Shown: positions 17,370 through 25,438 of the stretch, piece by piece
Position numbering within the stretch: the first letter of the stretch is position 1
How the letters are laid out: every line of letters begins with the position of its first letter
DNA from: Oscillospiraceae bacterium
GTDB taxonomy: Bacteria > Bacillota > Clostridia > Oscillospirales > Oscillospiraceae
DNA length: 64,000 nucleotides
Reading direction: 5' to 3'
NCBI GenBank assembly: GCA_017434755.1
Contig: JAFRER010000007.1
Location: 44,724-108,723 of the forward strand
Program-made: the position numbers and the translations under genes
The notes under the pieces: generated by a model
What the model was told of the DNA's origin: nothing
What the model saw: only the letters and a program-made list of their open reading frames with translations
Databases searched by the model: none

Positions 17370-17504
17370 TTCGTTCTCCCTTTGTTAGCAATGTAGTGCG
17401 GTCGGCTTTATTTCACCGATGGCGCATATTATTACAAATATCATTGTAACATAAAAGCTTTACTAATAAAAGTAAAACCGCCATGATCCCCGTAAAAAAT
17501 TTGA

Positions 17505-17533
17505 TTTACAATCATATGGAATTTGTTTATAAT
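17505..17533 (+). promoter_or_regulatory. Promoter of prfB
   Basis: TTTACA (17505-17510), 17-bp spacer and perfect TATAAT (17528-17533), about 47 bp before the prfB ATG. The rest of 17370-17580 is A/T-rich and must hold the prs promoter, which I could not place with confidence. Confidence 0.75.
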
Positions 17534-17580
17534 GTTTTAGCCGTTTGCGGCCTTCCATTCAACATAAAGGAATAGTACCG

Positions 17581-18687
17581 ATGCTGGAATTTGAAGAATA
17601 CAAAGTCAAACTGAATAATATAAAGCCGACTCTCGAAGTCCTCCGATCCGCTCTAAAGCTCGAAGCCGCCGAGAAGGAGATCGAGGAGCTGCAGGCTGCT
17701 TCGGAGCGCGACGGCTACTGGAACGATGTGGAAAGATCCCAGAAAGACCAGAAGCGTCTGAAATCCCTGCAGGCCAAATGCGACAATTACGCCCGCCTCT
17801 GCTCCGCGTGGGACGACATGTACACCATGTGTGAAATGGCGATTGAGGAAAACGACGGTTCCATGCTCGAAGAGCTGACGGCCGAATTCGAGAAATTCGC
17901 ATCGAACGTCGAGGCGACCCGCCTGAGCACATTGCTCAACGGCGAATACGACGCCAACAACGCCATCCTCACCCTGCACGCGGGTGCCGGCGGCACCGAG
18001 GCGCAGGATTGGGCCGCCATGCTTTACCGCATGTATAATATGTGGGCGGACCGTCACGGCTACAAAGTGAAAGTCATGGACTATCTCGACGGGGACGAGG
18101 CCGGCATCAAGAGTGCGACCATCATGATCGAGGGCGAGAATGCCTACGGTTTCCTGAAAAGCGAGCACGGCATCCACCGTCTTGTCCGCATTTCGCCGTT
18201 CGACGCAGCCGGCAGAAGGCACACTTCCTTCGCCGCGGTCGAGGTCATGCCGGAGATCTCCAACGACAACGAGATCGAGCTCCGCGAGGAGGACATCAAG
18301 ATGGACGTTTTCCGCTCCTCCGGCGCGGGCGGCCAGAAAGTAAACAAGACATCGTCCGCCGTCAGACTCACGCACATTCCGACAGGCATCGTGGTCTCGA
18401 GCCAGGTGGAGCGCAGCCATTTCCAGAATCTGGAAAACTGCAAGAACATGCTCCGGGCGAGGCTTGCAGAGATCAAGGAACGGGAACATCTTGAAAAGAT
18501 CAGCGATATCAAGGGCGTTCAGATGAAGATCGAGTGGGGCAGTCAGATCCGTTCCTATGTTTTCATGCCTTACCAGCTTGTAAAGGATCACCGCACCGAA
18601 TATGAAAACGGCAACATCCAGAATGTCATGGACGGCGATCTCGACGGCTTTATCAACGCATATCTGTCGATGAAGGCAGGCAGCTGA
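17581..18687 (+). CDS. prfB: Peptide chain release factor 2, single open frame
   Basis: Terminates translation at UGA and UAA by recognising the stop codon and triggering peptidyl-tRNA hydrolysis. The SPF recognition motif (RISPFDAAGRRHTSFA, about residue 204) identifies RF2 rather than RF1, and the catalytic GGQ is in SSGAGGQKVNKTSSAVRLTH (about residue 250). The 368-residue protein reads continuously from ATG 17581 with an AAAGGA ribosome binding site. The in-frame UGA and +1 frameshift found in many prfB genes near codon 25 is absent: LEVLRSALKLEAAE runs straight through. Confidence 0.95.
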   Translation: MLEFEEYKVKLNNIKPTLEVLRSALKLEAAEKEIEELQAASERDGYWNDVERSQKDQKRLKSLQAKCDNYARLCSAWDDMYTMCEMAIEENDGSMLEELTAEFEKFASNVEATRLSTLLNGEYDANNAILTLHAGAGGTEAQDWAAMLYRMYNMWADRHGYKVKVMDYLDGDEAGIKSATIMIEGENAYGFLKSEHGIHRLVRISPFDAAGRRHTSFAAVEVMPEISNDNEIELREEDIKMDVFRSSGAGGQKVNKTSSAVRLTHIPTGIVVSSQVERSHFQNLENCKNMLRARLAEIKEREHLEKISDIKGVQMKIEWGSQIRSYVFMPYQLVKDHRTEYENGNIQNVMDGDLDGFINAYLSMKAGS

Positions 18688-18719
18688 AACCCTTGCTTGT
18701 TCAGGAAAAGGTGTTTTCC

Positions 18720-18748
18720 TTGAAATCCTGTCTTTACGGCTGTATAAT
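18720..18748 (+). promoter_or_regulatory. Promoter of the parvulin gene
   Basis: TTGAAA (18720-18725), 17-bp spacer and TATAAT (18743-18748), an almost consensus sigma-A promoter about 45 bp before the start codon. Confidence 0.8.
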
Positions 18749-18793
18749 ACAGGCGTTTTGCTGAGAATCAATACTGAAAAAGGATAAAATGAT

Positions 18794-20383
18794 ATGAGTG
18801 CAAAGAGTATAAAACAGGATCGCCTTGCAGCGAGCGAGGCAAAGCGGGACAGAAAGCTCCGCGAAGCGCAGGAGGCTGAAAAGGCAAAAGCCAAGGCCAG
18901 AACCGGATGGATCGTCGGATCCGTCATCGCCGTGCTGGCAGTGGTTCTGATGATCTTCGTCAACACCGGCCTGATCTACCGGTGCACCACTGCTTTAAAA
19001 ATCAATGACAAAAGCTATTCCCCCGCCGAGCTCAATTATTTTTACGGCAATGAATATATCAGCGTTGCAAGGACCTACGGCTCTTATGCGTCTTATTTCG
19101 GCTACACCGGACTCGATACCAGCGCCGGGATCTCCTCTCTGAAAAATCAGGCATATCCCTCGGATGAATATGCAAACTACAAGGAGTTTTTCCTTGATGC
19201 GGCCAAAAAGACGATCCTGGCGAACCAGCCGCTCTATGATTACGCCGTGGAAAACGGCGTGAGCCTCAGCGATAAAGAGATCGCCGAGATCGATTCTTCT
19301 TTTGCCTCTCTTGAGCAGAGTGTCCTTGCGGGCGGCTGGAAGAGCCTGGACAACTATTTTGCGTCAAGCTACGGAAACGGCGTGACCGTCAAGGTCGCCA
19401 GAGAGTGCCAACTCTTCCTGGCTCTTGCCCAGAAGGGTTATGAGCACGCATCGGAGCAGTTTGAATACACCGACGAGGAGCTTGCCGCCTATTACGACTC
19501 CCTCGAGGGTGAGAGCGACAAGTACAATTACTGGTATTATTATCTCGCCGCTGAGACCGTGGAGTCAGAGCCTGACGCGGACGGGAACACGACATCCTCC
19601 GTTACCGATGAAACACTGGCGGCTGCGCAGCAGAAAGCCGATAACATCGTCAATGCATTCAATGCCAGGATCCCGGAAGACGGCATCGAGGGTGACTCTG
19701 TCTGTGAGGCCTATTTCAATTCCGCCATTTCCTCTCAGGTCTCCGCAGAGTGCACCGCCATGAAAAACACTTCCGCAAGCAGTGTAAACTCGGATTACAA
19801 GGACTGGGTCACAGACGGGCAGCGTTCTTTCGGTGATATTACCGTTGTTGCAAACTCCTCCGGCACCGGATACAACCTCGTTGTTTTCGGCAGCCATGAC
19901 GACAACCACTATCCCACTGTTTCCGTCCGCCATATCCTCATAAAGGCAGCCGAAGATGAAAACGGATCGTTTACCGATGAAGCGGTCGCCGAAGCAGAAG
20001 CAAAGGCAGAGGAGATCCTTGCACAGTGGAAGGCCGGAGAGGCCACCGAAGAGAGCTTTGCAGCCCTTGCCGAGGAGTTTTCCGAAGACGGCGGATCCAA
20101 CACCAACGGCGGTCTCTATGAGAATATTTACAAGGGCCAGATGGTGGACAGCTTTGATGAGTTCTGCTTTGCCGGACACAAATACGGGGACACCGCCATC
20201 GTCACCGCCACCTCCGGAAACTATGCCGGCGCTCATATCATCTATTATGTCGGTGAAGGCGAACTCTACAGCAACTACATCGCAAGACAGGATATGCTTG
20301 AAGAAGACGTTTCCGCATGGTACGATTCCCTCAAGGCCGGTTATGAACTTAAAGAGGGTCCTGCATACAATCTCGCCGGTTGA
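18794..20383 (+). CDS. Membrane-anchored parvulin-type peptidyl-prolyl isomerase
   Basis: A 529-residue extracytoplasmic folding factor. A very basic cytosolic N-terminus (1-36, Lys/Arg/Ala-rich) leads into one membrane helix (about 38-58); the rest is outside. Residues 60-370 form a SurA/PrsA-like chaperone region and residues about 375-495 a parvulin domain with VSVRHILIKA at its start, FAALAEEFSEDGGSNTNGGLYENI in the middle and the FDEFCFAGHKYGD segment near its end. It probably helps secreted proteins fold after translocation, replacing a PrsA lipoprotein with a transmembrane-anchored form. Strong own promoter; followed by a hairpin terminator. Confidence 0.85.
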   Translation: MSAKSIKQDRLAASEAKRDRKLREAQEAEKAKAKARTGWIVGSVIAVLAVVLMIFVNTGLIYRCTTALKINDKSYSPAELNYFYGNEYISVARTYGSYASYFGYTGLDTSAGISSLKNQAYPSDEYANYKEFFLDAAKKTILANQPLYDYAVENGVSLSDKEIAEIDSSFASLEQSVLAGGWKSLDNYFASSYGNGVTVKVARECQLFLALAQKGYEHASEQFEYTDEELAAYYDSLEGESDKYNYWYYYLAAETVESEPDADGNTTSSVTDETLAAAQQKADNIVNAFNARIPEDGIEGDSVCEAYFNSAISSQVSAECTAMKNTSASSVNSDYKDWVTDGQRSFGDITVVANSSGTGYNLVVFGSHDDNHYPTVSVRHILIKAAEDENGSFTDEAVAEAEAKAEEILAQWKAGEATEESFAALAEEFSEDGGSNTNGGLYENIYKGQMVDSFDEFCFAGHKYGDTAIVTATSGNYAGAHIIYYVGEGELYSNYIARQDMLEEDVSAWYDSLKAGYELKEGPAYNLAG

Positions 20384-20401
20384 TTTTCCACACTGATCAT
20401 G

Positions 20402-20445
20402 ATACCGCCATTCCGGAGACCATCCGGAATGACGGTATTCTTTAT
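20402..20445 (+). terminator. Imperfect terminator after the parvulin gene
   Basis: A 16-bp stem (20402-20417 with 20423-20438) with one mismatch and a short loop, then TTCTTTAT. Confidence 0.6.
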
Positions 20446-20466
20446 ACCGGAAAGGAGGAGACATCC

Positions 20467-21183
20467 TTGGACAATAGATTCATCCGTACTGCCGCCCTTC
20501 TGGGCGAAGAGGCCATGGAACGGCTCGCGGCCTGCCATGTTGCTGTCTTCGGGCTCGGAGGCGTAGGCTCCTGGTGCGCCGAAACCCTTGCAAGATCCGG
20601 CGTCGGCAAGCTCACGCTCATAGACCGCGATATCGTGAATGAGAGCAACATAAACCGCCAGCTGATCGCCCTGTCCTCCACGGTCGGAAAGCCAAAGGCG
20701 GAGCTTATGGCGGAACGTGTGCACGACATCAATCCCGCCTGTTCGGTGAAAGCCGTCACCGGAACATATGACGCGGAACACCGGGACGCGTTCTTTGCAG
20801 ACTATGATTATGTGGCAGACGCCATAGACCTCGTCTCCTGCAAGCTGGATCTCATCTGCACCTGCCTTGAAAGAGGGATCCCCGTGATCTCCGCGCTGGG
20901 CACGGGCAACAAGCTCGATCCGACTCTTCTCAGGGTCTCCGATATAGCAAAGACCGAGAACGACGCTCTTGCGAGGGTAGTCAGAAAAGAGCTGCGAGCC
21001 AGAGGGATCCTTCACACCACCGTAGTCTGGTCCCCGGAACTCCCGCTTGAGGCGCGGCAGTTCGAGGCCCCCGACCCTGGCCGCAGGAGCGTTCCCGGTT
21101 CCCTGCCCTGGGTCCCTTCCAGCGCGGGGCTTCTGATGTGCAGCCATATCGTGAAGGATCTTACAGGCAAAAACGAAAAATGA
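20467..21183 (+). CDS. tcdA: tRNA threonylcarbamoyladenosine dehydratase (TcdA/YgdL)
   Basis: ATP-dependent E1-like enzyme that cyclises t6A37 to ct6A in ANN-decoding tRNAs. The 238-residue protein has the Rossmann motif FGLGGVGSWCAETLARSGVG, LIDRDIVNESNINRQL, and the ThiF/MoeB-like KAELMAERVHDINP block, with AIDLVSCKLDL further on. The start is TTG at 20467, chosen because AAAGGAGGAG is placed 8 nt upstream; the longer frame from 20380 runs through the preceding terminator. It complements the other A37 enzymes MiaA, MiaB and TrmO encoded later in the window. Confidence 0.88.
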   Translation: MDNRFIRTAALLGEEAMERLAACHVAVFGLGGVGSWCAETLARSGVGKLTLIDRDIVNESNINRQLIALSSTVGKPKAELMAERVHDINPACSVKAVTGTYDAEHRDAFFADYDYVADAIDLVSCKLDLICTCLERGIPVISALGTGNKLDPTLLRVSDIAKTENDALARVVRKELRARGILHTTVVWSPELPLEARQFEAPDPGRRSVPGSLPWVPSSAGLLMCSHIVKDLTGKNEK

Positions 21184-21189
21184 CAGTTC

Positions 21190-21208
21190 GCCTGAAACCC
21201 TTTCAGGC
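21190..21208 (+). other. Short hairpin after tcdA
   Basis: An 8-bp perfect inverted repeat (21190-21197 with 21201-21208) with a 3-nt loop and no clear T run; a weak terminator or attenuator at best. Confidence 0.35.
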
Positions 21209-21258
21209 ACTTCTCCGTCATATAGAGCAGAACCGAATAATTCCGGGAGGATCTAAAA

Positions 21259-22377
21259 ATGAAAAAGACAGTATCTCTGCTCCTTGTTCTGATAATGCTG
21301 TTCGCTCTGTGCGCATGCGGCTCTTCTCCGAAGGCATCCTATGCTTACGAGACCGCGGCTTCCGGAGCCTCCTACAACAGCTCGGCCCAGTATGCCGCCG
21401 CAGACTATGCTGCATATGATGAAGAATACGGCTATGCGGAGCCGGCAGAAATGCCGGTACCGGCGCCTTCTTCCGTAGCAGGCGATGCAGGCGGCCTTTC
21501 CGCCGACGCTTCTTCCTCGGCGGCCACCGGCACGGGCAGCAACACCACCATCAACACCGAGAAGATCATCTACTCGGCGGACGCACAGCTCGAGACCACG
21601 AAATTCGACGAGACCGTCGCGGCAGTGTCCGATATGATCTCCGCATACGGCGGCTTTGTTGAGAGCAGCAGCGTGAACGGCGCCAACTACTACAACAAGG
21701 CCAGAGGCAACGCCTTTCTGCGCTCCGCAAACTACACCATCCGCATCCCGAGCGAGAACTTCAGCGCGATGATGAATGCCCTTCCCACGCTCGGCAATGT
21801 GCCCTACACCAACACATACACCGAGAACGTCACCAGCCAGTACTATGACGTGCAGGCAAGACTCACCGCCTACAAGACCCAGGAGGCAAGGCTGATCGAA
21901 ATGATGGCAGTCGCAGAGACTGTTGAAGACATCATCACCATTGAGGACCGTCTGACCGAGATCCGCTACCAGATAGACTCCATGCAGTCGAAGCTCAACA
22001 ACTGGGACCGCCGAGTGAACTATTCCACGATATACCTCAGCATCTCCGAGGTCAGCGAATACACCCCCACGGATCCGGTAAAGGTGACCTACGGTGAGAA
22101 GCTCGGCGCCGCGGTAAGGAACGGCCTGAAGTCCGTCGGCGATTTCTTCGCTGATTTCCTTCTCTGGTTCGTCGAGGCGCTCCCGACCCTTCTCATTCTC
22201 GCGGCGATCGCATTCGGTATCGTGATCATCCTCCGGAAGACCCGCGGAAAACGCGAAGCCCGCAGGGAGAAGCGCGCGAAGCGGAAAGCCGAGAAAGCAG
22301 CCAAAAAGACGGCGAAGAAGGCCCCGGCTGTCCCCTCCCAGATCACGCCTTCCGACACAGACGGCATCGGACAATGA
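21259..22377 (+). CDS. DUF4349 lipoprotein with C-terminal membrane helix
   Basis: A 372-residue envelope protein. The signal peptide ends in a lipobox (LCAC, lipidated C20). A low-complexity Ala/Ser/Tyr/Glu linker (22-95) leads into a DUF4349 domain (about 98-280) that includes a coiled-coil (ARLTAYKTQEARLIEMM through QSKLNNWDRRVNY). A membrane helix follows (about 308-328), then a highly basic cytosolic tail of Arg/Lys/Ala repeats. The function of DUF4349 is not established. The mixture of lipidated N-terminus and C-terminal helix would tether the domain to the membrane at both ends. Ribosome binding site GGGAGG; terminator follows. Confidence 0.85.
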   Translation: MKKTVSLLLVLIMLFALCACGSSPKASYAYETAASGASYNSSAQYAAADYAAYDEEYGYAEPAEMPVPAPSSVAGDAGGLSADASSSAATGTGSNTTINTEKIIYSADAQLETTKFDETVAAVSDMISAYGGFVESSSVNGANYYNKARGNAFLRSANYTIRIPSENFSAMMNALPTLGNVPYTNTYTENVTSQYYDVQARLTAYKTQEARLIEMMAVAETVEDIITIEDRLTEIRYQIDSMQSKLNNWDRRVNYSTIYLSISEVSEYTPTDPVKVTYGEKLGAAVRNGLKSVGDFFADFLLWFVEALPTLLILAAIAFGIVIILRKTRGKREARREKRAKRKAEKAAKKTAKKAPAVPSQITPSDTDGIGQ

Positions 22378-22390
22378 TCTTTTTTGAATG

Positions 22391-22440
22391 AAAACCGGGC
22401 TGCTGTATGCTCAAATGCATGCAGCAGCCCGGTTTTGTTT
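22391..22440. terminator. Bidirectional terminator between DUF4349 and TetR genes
   Basis: A 15-bp perfect outer stem (22391-22405 with 22422-22436) extends to about 20 bp with a G-U pair, and has a 6-nt loop and flanking T/A runs. Confidence 0.9.
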
Positions 22441-22452
22441 TTGCTTTCCGGA

Positions 22453-23001
22453 TCAAAGCCCGCTCATTCCTCTGGAAATGAAGGAGGAGACCTCCCGGAC
22501 AAGTTCCTCCCTGTCTATGCCTTCCTCGTTGATGATCCACGCTATGCAGCTGTCCACTACGGCACCGGAAACACAGGCGCTCAGGATCAGAGACTGATCC
22601 CTTCCGAACAGATCCTCCGCATACTGCATAATGGAATCCCGTATGAGTTCCTTGAGCTTATAGAGAATGGCAGGGCTTTTTCCGTTCTGTGAAATGATCC
22701 GCAGTTCATCCTGATACTGCAGAAACACATCCAGGCAGGCGGACACAGCCGATTCGGGATTGACGATCATCTCCTGCGGCGGCCGGGCGGAGATGAGATC
22801 GTGGCAGACAGACACGATCCTGTCCTCCATCTGTTCCCCGAGATCCGGAATGTCCCTGAAATGTGCGTAAAACGTGCCTCTGCTCACGTCCGCCTTCTCG
22901 ATGACATCGTTCACCGTTATCTTCTTTCCCTCATTCTGGAACAGAAGCTCAAGATAGGCCTTGAAGATCATCGAGCGGGTCCTTGCAACGTCTCTTCTCA
23001 T
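22453..23001 (-). CDS. TetR/AcrR family transcriptional regulator
   Basis: A 182-residue repressor. The N-terminal DNA-binding domain holds the helix-turn-helix KITVNDVIEKADVSRGTFYAHF; the C-terminal part is a helical ligand/dimerisation domain resembling the TetR_C found in many Clostridia regulators. The start at 23001 is preceded by GGGGGAAG; the frame continues for 60 codons upstream but would cross the promoter region. Divergent from the RND exporter, whose promoter region contains a near-perfect inverted repeat, so the exporter operon is its likely target. Confidence 0.87.
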   Translation of the reverse strand: MRRDVARTRSMIFKAYLELLFQNEGKKITVNDVIEKADVSRGTFYAHFRDIPDLGEQMEDRIVSVCHDLISARPPQEMIVNPESAVSACLDVFLQYQDELRIISQNGKSPAILYKLKELIRDSIMQYAEDLFGRDQSLILSACVSGAVVDSCIAWIINEEGIDREELVREVSSFISRGMSGL

Positions 23002-23071
23002 TTTCTTCCCCCACGCTGAACAGTTTTCCGTTTTTTGTATAAAGTCGGATAGATTGCGGTTTGTTTGAACA

Positions 23072-23100
23072 TTGTGTATAACTTTACCCATCAGTATAAT
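23072..23100 (+). promoter_or_regulatory. Promoter of the RND-GLUG operon
   Basis: TTGTGT (23072-23077), 17-bp spacer and perfect TATAAT (23095-23100). The expected start point (about 23107) lies just before the inverted repeat at 23110-23131. Confidence 0.7.
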
Positions 23101-23109
23101 AATAATTAA

Positions 23110-23131
23110 CCGATTTATCAAGATAAACCGG
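23110..23131. promoter_or_regulatory. Candidate TetR operator
   Basis: A 10-bp inverted repeat (23110-23119 with 23122-23131, one mismatch) with a 2-bp spacer lies immediately downstream of the predicted transcription start, a classic place for repression by the divergent TetR protein. The length and symmetry suit TetR dimers. Confidence 0.55.
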
Positions 23132-23158
23132 CGATATCGGAAGAAAGGAGGGTCTGCC

Positions 23159-25438
23159 GTGAAAAAGAACAGGGATATCATGCACTCCGTGTCGGAAACT
23201 ATCGTCAGCTATCGATATATCATCATCCTTGTTTTCATTGTTGCATGCGTATACTGTGCCATGTCCATCGGCAGGGTCAGGGTCAATCCCGACCTCACGG
23301 CCTTCCTCCCCGCCGAAACCGACACACGCAGGGGCATAACCGTGATGGAGGATGAATTCATCACCTACGGTTTTGCCGAGATCATGGTCTCCGGCCTGAC
23401 CCTCGACGACGCCTGGGCCCTTTCGGAGCAGATTGCGGACTGCGAACACGTGACCGCTGTCGCCTTTGACGATACCACAGCGCATTTTGTGAACGCCTCC
23501 GCCCTCTTCACCGTCTCCTTCGACGGCCCATCCGATGACAAGGATGTGATCCGGGCCCTGAAAGATGTCCGTGATATGCTGTCGGATTACGATGTGTATG
23601 TGAACACCGAGATCGGGCAGGATTTCGTCGGGCAGATAATCAATGAAATGTTCGGCGTCGTGGCGATAGCCGCGGCCGTGATAGCCGTTATACTCCTGCT
23701 GACATCCCGCAGCTATTTTGAGGTCGTCATCTTCGCCGTCGTCTTCGTTGTTGCGGCAGTGCTGAACATGGGCACCAACTTCTGGCTCGGGGAAATCTCT
23801 TCCATCTCGAATGCCGTGGCCGTGATCCTGCAGCTCGCTCTGGCGATCGATTACGCCATCATCTTCAGCCACAGATATCAGGATGAAGCGGCAGTATATG
23901 ATACTCCGAGAGAGGCTCTTGTCGAGGCACTGTCGAAATCGATCGTTGAGATCTCCGCCTCCAGCCTCACCACGATTTCCGGCCTCGTAGCGCTGATGCT
24001 GATGCAGTTCCGTCTCGGCTATGACCTCGGCATGGTCCTGAGCAAGGGCATCATCTGCAGCATGCTGACGGTCTTCCTGCTTATGCCGGGTCTCATCATG
24101 CTCTTCCCGCGGCTTATAAAAAAGACCGCTCACAAAAACCATATCCCGAGCCTCCGTCCGTGGGGACGCTTCCTTATGAAGACCAGGGTCCTGTTCGTTG
24201 TCCTCTTTCTGCTGATCATACCCGCCGCGATCTACTGCTCGTTCAGTACCTCATACGCCTTCACCGACAGCGCCGTGGACGAGATAATCGCCTCCGAGAG
24301 CCGCTCGGCGATGCACAGGATCGAAAACACCTTCACCAGCACCTCCACCGTGGCAATGATCGTGCCCGCGGAGGACTTCGAGAGCGAAAAAGCCATCCTT
24401 CAGGAAGTATCTTCCTACGACACGATCAAATCCGCTCTCGGCCTCGCCGCGATCGAGATCGAGCCGGGTCATGTGCTCACTGACGAATACAATCCCAGGA
24501 TGTTCTCCGAATTGCTCGGCATCACGCTTCAGCGGGCAACGCTGCTGTATCAGGCGTACGGGGCGGAGCACCAGCAGTATCAGGCAATATTCGGCGACAG
24601 CTCCTCCTATTCCGTTCCTCTTATCGACATGTTCCTGTATCTCTTTGAGAAGGTCGACCAGGGCATCGTCACTCTTGACCCGGAGACAGCCGAGACGCTC
24701 GATGAGCTCCGGACCGAACTCAAACGCGGAACGGATCAGCTGCGCGGTGAGCATTACAACCGCCTGATCTTCACCGCCTCCCTTCCCGGCGAGGGCGAGG
24801 AGAGCGTGGCGCTTGTGGACAGGATAAGAGAAGTGGGTGAAAAGTATTACGGCGAGGGGAACGTGCTCGTTGTAGGGACCATCACTTCGGCCCGCGACCT
24901 TGCCGATACCTACAACAGCGATACGCTGAAGATCAATCTCTTGACGATTGCTGCGATCTTTACCATTCTGCTCTTTACTTTCCGCAGCGTCATCGGCGCG
25001 CTCGTGCTCGTGTTTGTCATTCAGGGAAGCATCTGGATCAATTTCTCCTTCCCCTTCCTTCTGGGGTCGCACCCTTCTTTCGTCACATACATGATCGTAT
25101 CGGCCATCCAGATGGGCGCGACCATAGACTATGCCATTGTGCTCATGAACCGGTACCAGACCTTCCGGGCAGAACTGCCGAAGCGCGAAGCGATGGTGGA
25201 AGCCGTTTCGCACAGCTTCCCCACGGTCTTCACCTCAGGCTCCATCATGACTCTGGCGGGGCTGCTGATAGCCTACAGGGTCAGCGATGTCTATGTGGGA
25301 CACATCGGTCTGGCTGTCGGCCGCGGGGCATTGATCTCCGTCATTCTCGTGCTCACGGTGCTGCCCCAGCTGATCGTCCTCTGCGACAAACTGATAGAAG
25401 TCACAAGGATACGTATATCCGGAGGTGACAAAGCATGA
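23159..25438 (+). CDS. RND/MMPL-type exporter
   Basis: A 759-residue transporter of the RND superfamily as found in Gram-positives (MMPL-like). The layout is one N-terminal helix, an extracytoplasmic loop (about 40-160), five helices (160-320), a cytosolic region, a further helix near 345, a second loop (about 370-590) and five helices to the end. Conserved elements are the acidic residue context LALAIDYAIIFSHRY in the first half and its counterpart QMGATIDYAIVLMNRY in the second, the proton-relay helices. The GTG start is set by AAAGGAGGG 6-7 nt upstream. Its stop overlaps the next gene by 4 bases. Likely exports a hydrophobic or lipid-linked compound under TetR control. Confidence 0.87.
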   Translation: MKKNRDIMHSVSETIVSYRYIIILVFIVACVYCAMSIGRVRVNPDLTAFLPAETDTRRGITVMEDEFITYGFAEIMVSGLTLDDAWALSEQIADCEHVTAVAFDDTTAHFVNASALFTVSFDGPSDDKDVIRALKDVRDMLSDYDVYVNTEIGQDFVGQIINEMFGVVAIAAAVIAVILLLTSRSYFEVVIFAVVFVVAAVLNMGTNFWLGEISSISNAVAVILQLALAIDYAIIFSHRYQDEAAVYDTPREALVEALSKSIVEISASSLTTISGLVALMLMQFRLGYDLGMVLSKGIICSMLTVFLLMPGLIMLFPRLIKKTAHKNHIPSLRPWGRFLMKTRVLFVVLFLLIIPAAIYCSFSTSYAFTDSAVDEIIASESRSAMHRIENTFTSTSTVAMIVPAEDFESEKAILQEVSSYDTIKSALGLAAIEIEPGHVLTDEYNPRMFSELLGITLQRATLLYQAYGAEHQQYQAIFGDSSSYSVPLIDMFLYLFEKVDQGIVTLDPETAETLDELRTELKRGTDQLRGEHYNRLIFTASLPGEGEESVALVDRIREVGEKYYGEGNVLVVGTITSARDLADTYNSDTLKINLLTIAAIFTILLFTFRSVIGALVLVFVIQGSIWINFSFPFLLGSHPSFVTYMIVSAIQMGATIDYAIVLMNRYQTFRAELPKREAMVEAVSHSFPTVFTSGSIMTLAGLLIAYRVSDVYVGHIGLAVGRGALISVILVLTVLPQLIVLCDKLIEVTRIRISGGDKA

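Noticed and set aside
17581-17680. RF2 programmed frameshift site
   Set aside because: No in-frame TGA with a slippery CTT occurs here; the frame is continuous.
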